A stretch of DNA of 64,000 bases from positions 2,294,001 to 2,358,000 of the forward strand of contig OZ242345.1 in assembly GCA_965208605.1 (NCBI GenBank), written 5' to 3'. A program made the translations under genes and the position numbers. The DNA comes from UBA9659 sp965208605 (GTDB lineage Bacteria > Pseudomonadota > Gammaproteobacteria > Pseudomonadales > Azotimanducaceae). Each line of letters opens with the position of its first letter. Position 1 is the stretch's first letter. Below are positions 52,512 through 60,344 of the stretch, piece by piece. The notes below the pieces were generated by a model. The model was not told the origin of the DNA. It did no database searches and saw only the letters and a program-made list of their open reading frames with translations.

Positions 52512-52589
52512 CTATCCCCCGCGGTTGGTATTGAGCACCAATCTGAAACCATCCTCAGCGAATCCTTGTTCTTTAGCTAAGACGAATTG
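52512..52589 (-). pseudogene. HIT-family (hinT-like) fragment
   Basis: Minus-strand QFVLAKEQGFAEDGFRLVLNTNRGG-stop matches the mid-region of HinT proteins (E. coli type AEQEGIAEDGYRLIMNTNRHGG) that precedes the HxHxH site. Both ends are missing. Confidence 0.6.
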
Positions 52590-52785
52590 CGTGCCAATTA
52601 TTCGCTTAGATTAGCTACAGTGGCAGGCACTGTGGTTACCTTTAACGAACTGCTGTTAGACCAGCTGACAAAGTACAATGGTTAGATTTTTATGAGCCCT
52701 TCCCACGAATTGTTGCGGAATTTTTTTCCGGTAGCGAAGATATCAAACTCCTTCAAGAATTTGCTTCTACTGAAAATCAAAATGA

Positions 52786-53502
52786 TTATTTATTTACGCA
52801 AAAATCGGTACCTTTTTTTGCTACAAAAAAATCAGAGAGTGCGTGGTAGTCTTGAAGGTATTGCACAAAATTATTTTCTGAAGCAGTATTGCTTATTTTT
52901 TTAAATACCAAATGCTTCCTTCTAAATAATTGGAGGTAGCCAGTTTCTTTAAAAGTAATTGTCAGTTCCTTGTTTTCATTAAACTTAAATTTACTTGCGG
53001 TATATTCTGCTCCCGAAAATCTATCATATAAATCTCCTATTCTTATTTTGGGGTAAGACTTAAGCACCACAAATAGCATACCTAAAGAAGGATCATTTAA
53101 TGGTGATGGTGGTCTACTCCTATGTATGTCCATTATAATTCCGTATTCTTTGTATTCACAGAGAGGTTCATCTGGTTGCTCTGAACAACGTTTCCTAAAG
53201 TAGGTACATACGTTTTGTTTATCTTGTTCAAAAGTAACAGCATTTTGTTTATTAAGAGCTTGATAGAATTTATCTTTATTATGATCAAAAAAACCAAAAA
53301 AACCAAAAGCCGCCCCGTTGGAGCTGAAGGAAATTCTCTGGATCATAAGAGTGTAAGGCTTCTTATCGTAGTAGGCTTTATATTCTCCAACAATAGTACT
53401 TTCTTCTTGAGAGAAAATGGATGCCCCTTGGCTTGTGTTATGGCAAGACGACAGAACAAAAAAGATTATTAGTATAATATTTATTTTCATTTTTTCACTC
53501 AT
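52786..53502 (-). CDS. hypothetical lipoprotein
   Basis: About 238 residues from ATG 53502 (MSEKMKINIILIIFFVLSSCHN) or 234 from the second Met at 53490, which makes a better lipoprotein signal. An extension to 53571 would overlap the antitoxin gene and is not favoured. The remainder (SIFSQEESTIVGEYKAYYDKKPYTLMIQRISF...) has no recognised domain. Lysine- and phenylalanine-rich, clearly AT-rich relative to the surroundings, so likely acquired. Confidence 0.6.
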   Translation of the reverse strand: MSEKMKINIILIIFFVLSSCHNTSQGASIFSQEESTIVGEYKAYYDKKPYTLMIQRISFSSNGAAFGFFGFFDHNKDKFYQALNKQNAVTFEQDKQNVCTYFRKRCSEQPDEPLCEYKEYGIIMDIHRSRPPSPLNDPSLGMLFVVLKSYPKIRIGDLYDRFSGAEYTASKFKFNENKELTITFKETGYLQLFRRKHLVFKKISNTASENNFVQYLQDYHALSDFFVAKKGTDFCVNK

Positions 53503-53527
53503 TTTTAAAAACGCTTTTTTTAATGTG

Positions 53528-53547
53528 AAGAGCAGAAAGATGCTCTT
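53528..53547. terminator. hairpin between antitoxin remnant and hypothetical lipoprotein gene
   Basis: AAGAGCA (53528-53534) and TGCTCTT (53541-53547) around a 6-nt loop. A T-run lies at 53514-53520 on the left and TTTCTT on the right, so it may end transcripts from the HigA-like remnant. Confidence 0.45.
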
Positions 53548-53557
53548 TCTTAACGGT

Positions 53558-53797
53558 TCAACTCGGTTCAAGGTCTATGACCCTGAGGCCGCGCCGCTCC
53601 ATCTCGAATTTGATGGCTTCGACTGGGTCCGGCAGCTCCATTGGATAGTGCCTGGCTTCATAGGCTTCAACGAGCGTGGTAAGTACATCCAGTCTTTCAC
53701 CCTCAGGGGAATCAAGTTCGGCATCCATCAATGAAGCAATTTCCTTGAGGGCTACTCGGTAATCTGCTTCGGTTCTAATCGGTTTGATATTCATCAT
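53558..53797 (-). CDS. HigA-type (HTH) antitoxin, C-terminally truncated
   Basis: 79 residues: MMNIKPIRTEADYRVALKEIASLMDAELDSPEGERLDVLTTLVEAYEARHYPMELPDPVEAIKFEMERRGLRVIDLEPS. This equals the first two thirds of the roughly 120-residue HigA antitoxins that pair with HigB of the PF09907 type. The usual continuation through the rest of the HTH (IGSRARVSEVLNRKR...) is absent. The stop falls just after DLEP, in the middle of the HTH, so DNA binding is probably lost. Confidence 0.75.
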   Translation of the reverse strand: MMNIKPIRTEADYRVALKEIASLMDAELDSPEGERLDVLTTLVEAYEARHYPMELPDPVEAIKFEMERRGLRVIDLEPS

Positions 53798-53809
53798 TCG
53801 AGCCTCTGG

Positions 53810-53881
53810 CTATATGGTTTGCGCATCAACTTTGTCGTATTGCACATGAGTTCCAATAAAACGGACATAGACCACGAAGTA
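53810..53881 (-). pseudogene. higB-type toxin 3' remnant
   Basis: Reads YFVVYVRFIGTHVQYDKVDAQTI-stop, the conserved C-terminal strand of HigB_toxin proteins, ending 12 bp before the antitoxin start. An in-frame stop and then the eda gene replace the rest. Confidence 0.8.
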
Positions 53882-53889
53882 TTAATAGA

Positions 53890-54543
53890 CTATTTATCCT
53901 TCTTATCCTTCGCCTTTCTGGCTATATGACGTGCTTCCTCACTCAGCTGCATGACGAGTTTAAAATCGCCTGCTTCAATAGCCGAGCGGGGTGTCAACCA
54001 GCTCCCTCCGCAGGCAACGACATGCGGCAGCGCAAGATAGTCCGCAAGATTATCGGGCGCTATACCGCCAGTCGGTATGAACCCCATGTTTCTGAATACC
54101 GGGCCGAGCGCCTTTAGCATGGGTACTCCTCCCGCGACGGCGGCGGGGAAAAACTTCACCGTGTTTAGACCAAGATTGTAAGCATGCTGTGCTTCGCTTG
54201 CCGTAGCAATACCTGGGAAAACATCAATCCCTGCTGCCAATGCGGTGGTGACGACGCCGTCGTCAATCCCCGGGGAAACAATAAATCGGGCACCGCGTTC
54301 AATGACTTGTGTCGCTTGCTGACTCGACAATACGGTGCCTGCACCAACGCAGGCATGAGGAAAGCGACCCGTCAGCACCTCCAGACAATCCAAAGCGGCG
54401 TCAGTCCGTAATACGACTTCAAGCACCGTGATCCCAGATTCAATCAGCGCGGTAGCAACAGCGACCGCAGTGCCCTCGTCCTCCGTCTGAATGAGCGGGA
54501 TAATCGGAGCATCTACAAGTTGTTTGCTGATTTCCTTGTCCAC
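53890..54543 (-). CDS. KDPG/KHG aldolase-like protein
   Basis: 217 residues, class I aldolase of the Eda family. PIIPLIQTEDEGTAVAVATALIESGITVLEVVLRT (catalytic Glu), GAGTVLSSQQA, FIVSPGID, and the Schiff-base lysine in LNTVKFFPA, followed by PTGGIAPDN. Ends with KKDKKDK. Last gene of the leftward catabolic set, 24 bp after the dioxygenase beta gene. It may serve pyruvate release in that pathway or be an ordinary Entner-Doudoroff enzyme. Confidence 0.88.
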   Translation of the reverse strand: MDKEISKQLVDAPIIPLIQTEDEGTAVAVATALIESGITVLEVVLRTDAALDCLEVLTGRFPHACVGAGTVLSSQQATQVIERGARFIVSPGIDDGVVTTALAAGIDVFPGIATASEAQHAYNLGLNTVKFFPAAVAGGVPMLKALGPVFRNMGFIPTGGIAPDNLADYLALPHVVACGGSWLTPRSAIEAGDFKLVMQLSEEARHIARKAKDKKDK

Positions 54544-54567
54544 ACCTGGGCTCCTGCAGTGATATGT

Positions 54568-55062
54568 TTACAAGTAGATAATAATTGAACCCAGCACACC
54601 GTCCGAGTTAATCAGGTTGACGCGTTTGTGGTGAATCTTTAGCTCAGCACCGACAACAACCAGGTCATGCACATAGGTCCCTGCATACAGCGTTTGCTGA
54701 TCATTGTAAAACATAACGCACTGGAAGTTAGACGTTACTCTAAGGTCATCTCCATTATCATCTGATTCAATGATCCGGATGTTGGAAATAATGTGTGAAC
54801 ACCGCAGTTTGTATTCTTTAGAAGCAGCGCGCGGATGTACAAAATTGCGCCGCCGAATTTCCATCATGACCCTGTCATCATAAAACAGAGAAATGTGATT
54901 TATCGGATCTTCTTGATCCTCAGAGACCGGCATCCAATAGGTTCCGTCTTCGGCGTACATCTCAATCCATCTATCAAGATCAGGGCGATCAAGCAAGGAC
55001 GCTTCGTCATAAAGCAAGGATTCAATGTCGCGCAAATCAAAGTCAGATATCTTCACACTCAT
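54568..55062 (-). CDS. ring-hydroxylating dioxygenase beta subunit
   Basis: About 164 residues from ATG 55062 (MSVKISDFDLRDIESLLYDEASLLDRPDLDRWIEMYAEDGTYWMPV), two bases into the gap after the alpha-subunit stop. A longer frame to 55203 lies within the alpha gene. The NTF2-like fold has YDDRVMMEIRRRNFVHPRAASKEYKLRCSHIISNIRI, as in benzoate/biphenyl-type small subunits. Structural partner of the alpha subunit (alpha3beta3). Confidence 0.9.
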   Translation of the reverse strand: MSVKISDFDLRDIESLLYDEASLLDRPDLDRWIEMYAEDGTYWMPVSEDQEDPINHISLFYDDRVMMEIRRRNFVHPRAASKEYKLRCSHIISNIRIIESDDNGDDLRVTSNFQCVMFYNDQQTLYAGTYVHDLVVVGAELKIHHKRVNLINSDGVLGSIIIYL

Positions 55063-55063
55063 C

Positions 55064-56368
55064 TCAGAGTACCCCACCAACCATGTATTGCTTCCATGCG
55101 TAATACTGACTGCGTACATCCAAATCGCTCGTACCGGTATTTGACCAGCGATCACCGAGATCTGTATCGAACCCGTAGTTGCGATGCATTTCAACCCAGT
55201 CATTCGCCTCTGATTGCAGCCCTTGTTGCATACGGAGATAGGCTGTCAGATCATCGGGGCCAACCATAGAGCCATTTGAATTAATGAGACGTGAATACAG
55301 AATCGTACGTTGCAAGATTGAATCTGGAGCACCCTTCAATCGAAACGACCAAGTTTCAATTATGCATCGATCCACAGCAATCGGACGTACAATGCGAATG
55401 TTCTGAATCGCTGATTTAATGGTAACCGATGGGTAATACAACGTATTGTGTGTATTGAAGGTTAGAATCTGATGCGTCCTCTCCTTGCCATACGCCTCAA
55501 GCATCACTTTTTCATAGTCTGGGTCAACTGAATAATTCGCGTGAATGCTACTCTTGCCACCATCGTAATGGTGCCCGTATGGAAAGCTAGTGATTCCAGT
55601 TGCCTCAAAATTCTTATAGGACGCACCAAAGGGCGGAATCATTTCTGCCTCGTCTCGATGCGGTGAATCCGCGGGCAAAGTACTAATGTAATCGTTTGCA
55701 GCATCGACAACAGAACGATGCACTATCATGGGATGCATCGTATCGTTTAGATTTTCAATGAACATTTTCCAATTACACTGATGCTCGTATCGCAGAACAC
55801 CGCCAGCGACTTCAACTTCACCCTGCGGAGACCGATCGCACAAATTGTCCAGAACTTCCTTCGCCCCACCGAGCCATGTTGTTATATCAGGGGCGTCAGG
55901 ATCCATTGATGCAAATACGAAGCCACGATAAGCTTCGTAGTTAGCCAATTTTTGCATGCTGTACTGAGGGTCGTCTTTATCAAAGCCAGTGCCTTCGTAG
56001 CCTGCCATGTGAGGCACACCGATTAACTTGCCATCCAATCGATATGTCCAGCCGTGATAACAACAACGAAACCCCCCAATTTTGCCACATGGCTTGTCGA
56101 CCACCTTCGTGCCCTTGTGTCCGCAGCGGTTGTATAGAACGTGAATTGCGTTGTTCTTGTCTCGCACCATGACAAGGGGCAACTTTCCGATTGACAGAGT
56201 GATGTAATCGCCCGCTTCAGGAATCTGGCTTTCGTGTCCTATGAATATCCACGCCTTCCTCCAGATGCGCTGCATCTCCAGGTCGAAAACATCGGGGTCG
56301 GTATAAACCTTGCGGTGAATTTTAGTCGGTGTTACCAGCGCACCAAGCTCAGTATCCGAATAGCTCAT
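55064..56368 (-). CDS. ring-hydroxylating dioxygenase alpha subunit
   Basis: 434 residues. Rieske centre C82-x-H84-x17-C102-x2-H105 (CGHKGTK...CCYHGWTY). The mononuclear iron region is near NCNWKMFIENLNDTMHPMIVHRS. Expected to insert O2 into an aromatic ring using electrons from a ferredoxin reductase. No reductase or ferredoxin gene is seen nearby, so these are probably shared from elsewhere. Substrate probably a free or CoA-linked aromatic acid given the neighbours. Confidence 0.92.
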   Translation of the reverse strand: MSYSDTELGALVTPTKIHRKVYTDPDVFDLEMQRIWRKAWIFIGHESQIPEAGDYITLSIGKLPLVMVRDKNNAIHVLYNRCGHKGTKVVDKPCGKIGGFRCCYHGWTYRLDGKLIGVPHMAGYEGTGFDKDDPQYSMQKLANYEAYRGFVFASMDPDAPDITTWLGGAKEVLDNLCDRSPQGEVEVAGGVLRYEHQCNWKMFIENLNDTMHPMIVHRSVVDAANDYISTLPADSPHRDEAEMIPPFGASYKNFEATGITSFPYGHHYDGGKSSIHANYSVDPDYEKVMLEAYGKERTHQILTFNTHNTLYYPSVTIKSAIQNIRIVRPIAVDRCIIETWSFRLKGAPDSILQRTILYSRLINSNGSMVGPDDLTAYLRMQQGLQSEANDWVEMHRNYGFDTDLGDRWSNTGTSDLDVRSQYYAWKQYMVGGVL

Positions 56369-56388
56369 AGGTCATCTCCCGCTACTAT

Positions 56389-57111
56389 TTATAAAGCAAG
56401 TGTACCGAGACTTGCACCGCCGCATACAAACAGTGTTTGCCCGGTGACGAAACCATTTTCGGGTTCAAGGAAAAACATTACAGCACGAGCAACGTCTTCT
56501 GGTTTACCAAGCCGTCTCACTGGTAATGACGCGGCGATCTGTTCAGCCTTATCACTGCCCTCAGGGACAACATCAGTAAACATATCGGTCACTACTGGGC
56601 CAGGAGCAATTGCATTGACTGTAATGCCGAAGGGTCCAAGCTCCAGTGCCCAGGTCCGAACCAGCCCAACCTGTGCTGCCTTGGTGGCCGCGTAGGCAGT
56701 CCGTGTCTCCAACCCAAGCATTGCTCTAGAACCAATGATTACAACTCGCCCGAAGCCAGATGCCTTCATCGCCGATAGCGTAGCTTGAACCAATGAGATG
56801 CTGGCATACACATGCAAACGTGCGAGATACCCAACGTCTTGCAGTTCAACGTCTTCAATCAATGCCGGGCGGATAGTGCCCGCATTGTGAATAATGTTCG
56901 TTATTTCATATTGCTCAGCCAACTCCGCAAGGATCGCACGCGTGGCGTCAATATCCGATAAATCAACCGCAACATCAATCAGCCGTTTGTTCTTGTAATC
57001 CGATTCACGCCGAGACAAATTAATCACCGTGTAATCATGTGCTATCAGGTGCTGACAAATACTTTTCCCTATGCCCGCGCTACCACCAGTAACTAGTGCA
57101 ATGCTACTCAT
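56389..57111 (-). CDS. short-chain dehydrogenase/reductase
   Basis: 240 residues. Cofactor motif TGGSAGIGKS, NNAG-equivalent HNAGTI, catalytic YAATK, then PGPVVTDMF. Complete catalytic set, unlike the SDR-like domain at 57907-59160. Could dehydrogenate the cis-diol formed by the dioxygenase or a hydroxyacyl-CoA. Overlaps the cyclase gene by 4 bp. Confidence 0.9.
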   Translation of the reverse strand: MSSIALVTGGSAGIGKSICQHLIAHDYTVINLSRRESDYKNKRLIDVAVDLSDIDATRAILAELAEQYEITNIIHNAGTIRPALIEDVELQDVGYLARLHVYASISLVQATLSAMKASGFGRVVIIGSRAMLGLETRTAYAATKAAQVGLVRTWALELGPFGITVNAIAPGPVVTDMFTDVVPEGSDKAEQIAASLPVRRLGKPEDVARAVMFFLEPENGFVTGQTLFVCGGASLGTLAL

Positions 57112-57902
57112 AAGTGTCTCCGATCAACCAGAGCTAAGACCCTCAAAGGACTACCCGAACCATGTTTTATTTTGAGTGGTGGACAAATAAGAATCGCACC
57201 TGTTGGCGGCAACCTGTCTAGATTTGCCAAACACTGCAAGCCATAGCGGTTAGCTCCGTGCAACAAATAATGCGCTGGGTATGGGGGGCTAAGATCTGTT
57301 GCTTGCCCAGCATCCGTGCCCACCGTCTCGGTACCAAATCCTCTAATGTTGCGTTTATCAATGAGATATTTTATTGCCTCGGCACTCGGACCCGGCGTGT
57401 GCGCACCATCCTCACGCATATTGAGATATTCTATAGCGGGCCTCTTTGACCAATCTGTGCGCATCAACACCCAACTTCGATCAGGAATTTCACCATGCCG
57501 AGCCTCCCAGGATTCGATGAATTCTGGTGTTAGCAAGAAGTCTTCATCTTTTGTCGATTCCACTGAACAATCAAGTACACAGACAGGACCGACAAACGCA
57601 TCAGGCGGAATGCTATCCACCGTCGCGTCAGGCAAATCCTTGCCGGAAATCCAATGAACGGGGGCATCAAAGTGGGTGCCAGTGTGCTCACCACAGGTAA
57701 AGTTTCGCCAATACCAAGCTGGCCCTCGGTCATCGTAACGCGAAACCTCCTCAACTCGAAAACGAGCGCACTGCCCGAACTCTGGAGGTAAAACAATCAC
57801 TGGGAAATCTGGATCAAGTGTATGCGTAAGATCGACCGTTTCAATCTGGCCATCAAGTAGCGCAGTACCAAAATCTTTGAGTACACCATTTGATACGGTC
57901 AT
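57108..57902 (-). CDS. cyclase-family hydrolase (kynurenine formamidase-like)
   Basis: 264 residues of the metal-dependent PF04199 fold: VDLTHTLDPDFPV, HTGTHFDAPVHW (metal-binding HxxTHxDxPxH), RNIRGFGTETVGTDAG, and a C-terminal PTGAILICPPLKIKHGSGSPLRVLAL. Hydrolyses an amide or lactone in related pathways. Coupled to the SDR gene by a 4-bp overlap. Confidence 0.88.
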   Translation of the reverse strand: MTVSNGVLKDFGTALLDGQIETVDLTHTLDPDFPVIVLPPEFGQCARFRVEEVSRYDDRGPAWYWRNFTCGEHTGTHFDAPVHWISGKDLPDATVDSIPPDAFVGPVCVLDCSVESTKDEDFLLTPEFIESWEARHGEIPDRSWVLMRTDWSKRPAIEYLNMREDGAHTPGPSAEAIKYLIDKRNIRGFGTETVGTDAGQATDLSPPYPAHYLLHGANRYGLQCLANLDRLPPTGAILICPPLKIKHGSGSPLRVLALVDRRHL

Positions 57903-57906
57903 TGCA

Positions 57907-59160
57907 TCAGCTCGCTTTTATTTGACTAAGTTCGCGTTCCAGCACCATAGGATCCTCTCGATAGCGTTGAACGATATCTTCCGCAACGGGCCCCAGCGTG
58001 ACATTCTCTATGCCCTGTTGTAATGCCTCAACCACGGCTCTAGACAGCTTCTCAGGTGTCACCTTAGGCGGCGGTAATGGTTGTCTCCAGGTCTCATCTA
58101 AAGGGCCAAACAAAACATTCACCACCTTGATGCCACTAGTCGCAAATTCACTGCGCAAGCATTGGCTGAGCGAATAAGCGGCTGCTTGACTTGCCGACGT
58201 GGTGCCATAGGCTGACCAATTTGACAAGGCGTAGACTGACAGCAAGTTAACCCAAGCAACGGCACTATTATCGCCGTCAGCGCCACGAGATTTCATACCG
58301 GGCCCGAACGCCTGGATCAGGCGCATTAAACCAAAGTAGTTGACTTCCATTTCATCACGGGCTGTTACAATGCCGTTTCTCTCCATGGTGCTACCTGGTC
58401 GAACGTACTCGGCCGTATTAATCAGTATGTCCGTCTTGCCGCCAATTTCTCCAGCGAGTTCTTGTACCGAAATCGTATCAGTAATATCAAGCGGCATTAT
58501 CTCAACGCCCGGAATTTCCTTCAATAGGTCGCTACCATAGAACGGACGCCATTCTTCGGCTATACCTACGAATATGCTTGACGCCCCAGATGCCGCCAAT
58601 GCCTTCACCATAGATTGCCCGCTCTCTGTACGGCCATCAGTAACCAGTACACGTCTGAATTTCGGGTCGCATGTCAACATCCGAAGTTGATGATCATCTG
58701 CCATGTTTGGTGTCTCCTTTTTGGGCAATGCAAACAAAACACCTTGCCCGGATTTATCAGTTCTAAGAATAATACGTACCTGCGCATATTCCTCAACATC
58801 GCCGTGTATATGCGCCAGCACACAAGGACCAGCATCTAGTTGCACTGTTCCGATGCGCCACGGCATCCGTTCTCGAAAATGTGTATTGATGCTTGTGCGT
58901 AGAGTCGTTTCTGTAATAAGTTTTCCACCAGTAGCAATAGGCTGCCAAGTGAGCTCAAGAGACCAGCATTTCGGGCATATTTCCCGAGGCGGGTAGGTGA
59001 TGTGTTTACATTCGCAACACTCTTGTAACCGGAGCAGGCCTTCGGCAGCGGCGACTGTCAACGCTAATGCACGGCGACTGCGGGCAAAAGGCGGTAGCGT
59101 TGGTAATCTCGTACGCTTTTGCGGGTCTTTCTTTTCTGGTCGTTGCAATGCATCTGTCAT
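57907..59160 (-). CDS. DUF35 (Zn-ribbon/OB) domain fused to a degenerate SDR domain
   Basis: 417 residues from ATG 59160, which overlaps the thiolase-like stop (ATGA). The N-terminal DUF35 domain has a zinc ribbon, CxxC...CPKC (cysteines about 48, 51, 62, 65), followed by an OB fold (LITETTLRTSINTHF, CVLAHIHGD). From about residue 175 an SDR-like fold begins (RRVLVTDGRTESGQ, ILINTAEYVRPG, VNLLSVYALSNWSAYGTTSASQAAAY). It lacks the Gly-rich TGxxxGxG and has Ser where the catalytic Lys of YxxxK should be. DUF35 proteins form complexes with thiolase-fold partners, here the upstream gene. Confidence 0.85.
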   Translation of the reverse strand: MTDALQRPEKKDPQKRTRLPTLPPFARSRRALALTVAAAEGLLRLQECCECKHITYPPREICPKCWSLELTWQPIATGGKLITETTLRTSINTHFRERMPWRIGTVQLDAGPCVLAHIHGDVEEYAQVRIILRTDKSGQGVLFALPKKETPNMADDHQLRMLTCDPKFRRVLVTDGRTESGQSMVKALAASGASSIFVGIAEEWRPFYGSDLLKEIPGVEIMPLDITDTISVQELAGEIGGKTDILINTAEYVRPGSTMERNGIVTARDEMEVNYFGLMRLIQAFGPGMKSRGADGDNSAVAWVNLLSVYALSNWSAYGTTSASQAAAYSLSQCLRSEFATSGIKVVNVLFGPLDETWRQPLPPPKVTPEKLSRAVVEALQQGIENVTLGPVAEDIVQRYREDPMVLERELSQIKAS

Positions 59161-60344
59161 GCCGCATCTCCCACCAGAATAGCAGCAGCCGAGCACAGCC
59201 CTCGGTCAAAGTTGATCATACCGAAGCCTGATACTGCAGCGACCTTCGCTCCCGGCACCGCATTTTTTCCCGCTACACCGGTCAGCTGCCGTACTGCTTC
59301 AACCAGCCCAAGATAACCACCCGCAGCACCTGCTTGCCCGAGAGACAACTGCCCGCCCGAGGTATTGTGTGGGAAGCTCCCCTTGGTCGTAAAGGTGTGC
59401 TGGCGGATAAACTCGCTCGCCGCGCCCTTCTCACAAAACCCCAGGTCCTCAAACTGCATTGCCATAACGACGGGATAGTCATCATAGGTTTGTAGAAAAT
59501 CAATATCCTGCGGAGTAACACCTGATAGAGACCAGAGTTCGTCTTTATCCAACGCCCAACCGCCTCGAATCTGCACGGGATCGTCCGGAAACGCGTTGTG
59601 CCTTTCTATCGTCGAGAGTACGCGCACGAAGGGTAACTTGCGCTCGTTTGCATCTCCTTCACGCATGACAAGAAAACCTTCCGCACCAGCACATGGCATT
59701 ACACAATCAAACAGAGTAATCGGATCGCTGATTAAACGCCCACTGAGATATTGTTCCAATGTGAGGTGCGACTTCATCATGGCCCTTGGGTATGTCAGAG
59801 CATTATCTCGCTGTGCAATACATAGTTTTCCAAAGTCCTCTCGAGTCACACCGTAGGTATGCATATAGTCGCGCGTTATTAGTGCAAAACTACCATTCGG
59901 ACCACCTGCGCCATAGGGGTAGGATGCGTCCTGAGAAAAGCGACTGAAGCTAGTGAGCAGGGCTCGGAACGAGTCCACATGATTCGTGTCACCAGCTAAA
60001 CAAGCAACAACGGTTGCATCACCCGACTGCACAGCTCGAGCAGCACGACGTAACGCGATGATGCCAGAAGCACCTCCGGTTGGAATATGGTCAAGCCAAC
60101 GCGGCGACAAACCAAAGTGTTGCGACAAGCCAACAGCCGTGTCTGGAAACAATGTAAATGATGAAACGCAAAGACCATCAATGTCATCCGGGCCGATACT
60201 TGCTGTTGCACCTAGATTTGCCAGCGCCTGAGCGAGCCACCATTGTGCAGGCTCCGGGGAGTAGCGAACATAAGGAATACTCACAGGAGAGGTTATGACA
60301 ATGCCTTCATAGTTCATTCTAGAATGCATTTCTCGCCGAGTCAT
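59157..60344 (-). CDS. thiolase-fold protein without nucleophilic cysteine (SCP2/Ltp2-like)
   Basis: 395 residues of the thiolase superfamily. The position of the nucleophilic Cys reads GGASG (90-94), and the usual GHP near the C-terminus reads LGQAGAAGG (in NTSGGQLSLGQAGAAGG). Members of this type with a DUF35 partner include steroid side-chain aldolases, which cleave beta-hydroxyacyl-CoAs by retro-aldol reaction. Such a role fits better than thiolysis. It overlaps both neighbours by 4 bp (ligase upstream, DUF35 downstream). Confidence 0.85.
   Translation of the reverse strand: MTRREMHSRMNYEGIVITSPVSIPYVRYSPEPAQWWLAQALANLGATASIGPDDIDGLCVSSFTLFPDTAVGLSQHFGLSPRWLDHIPTGGASGIIALRRAARAVQSGDATVVACLAGDTNHVDSFRALLTSFSRFSQDASYPYGAGGPNGSFALITRDYMHTYGVTREDFGKLCIAQRDNALTYPRAMMKSHLTLEQYLSGRLISDPITLFDCVMPCAGAEGFLVMREGDANERKLPFVRVLSTIERHNAFPDDPVQIRGGWALDKDELWSLSGVTPQDIDFLQTYDDYPVVMAMQFEDLGFCEKGAASEFIRQHTFTTKGSFPHNTSGGQLSLGQAGAAGGYLGLVEAVRQLTGVAGKNAVPGAKVAAVSGFGMINFDRGLCSAAAILVGDAA

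Larger units (their letters stand above)
52158..52785. other. gap of gene scraps
   Basis: Between the YajG-like gene and the hypothetical lipoprotein. Contains the livK 5' fragment (52197-52363) and a hinT-like fragment (52512-52589). Between them a minus-strand stretch reads MDSDEILVQASGQWPDFRSVLG without a recognisable family. No intact gene. Confidence 0.6.

Noticed and set aside
52349..52534. Plus-strand 61-codon frame near the livK fragment
   Set aside because: No ribosome site, opposite strand to the hinT and livK scraps, no similarity.
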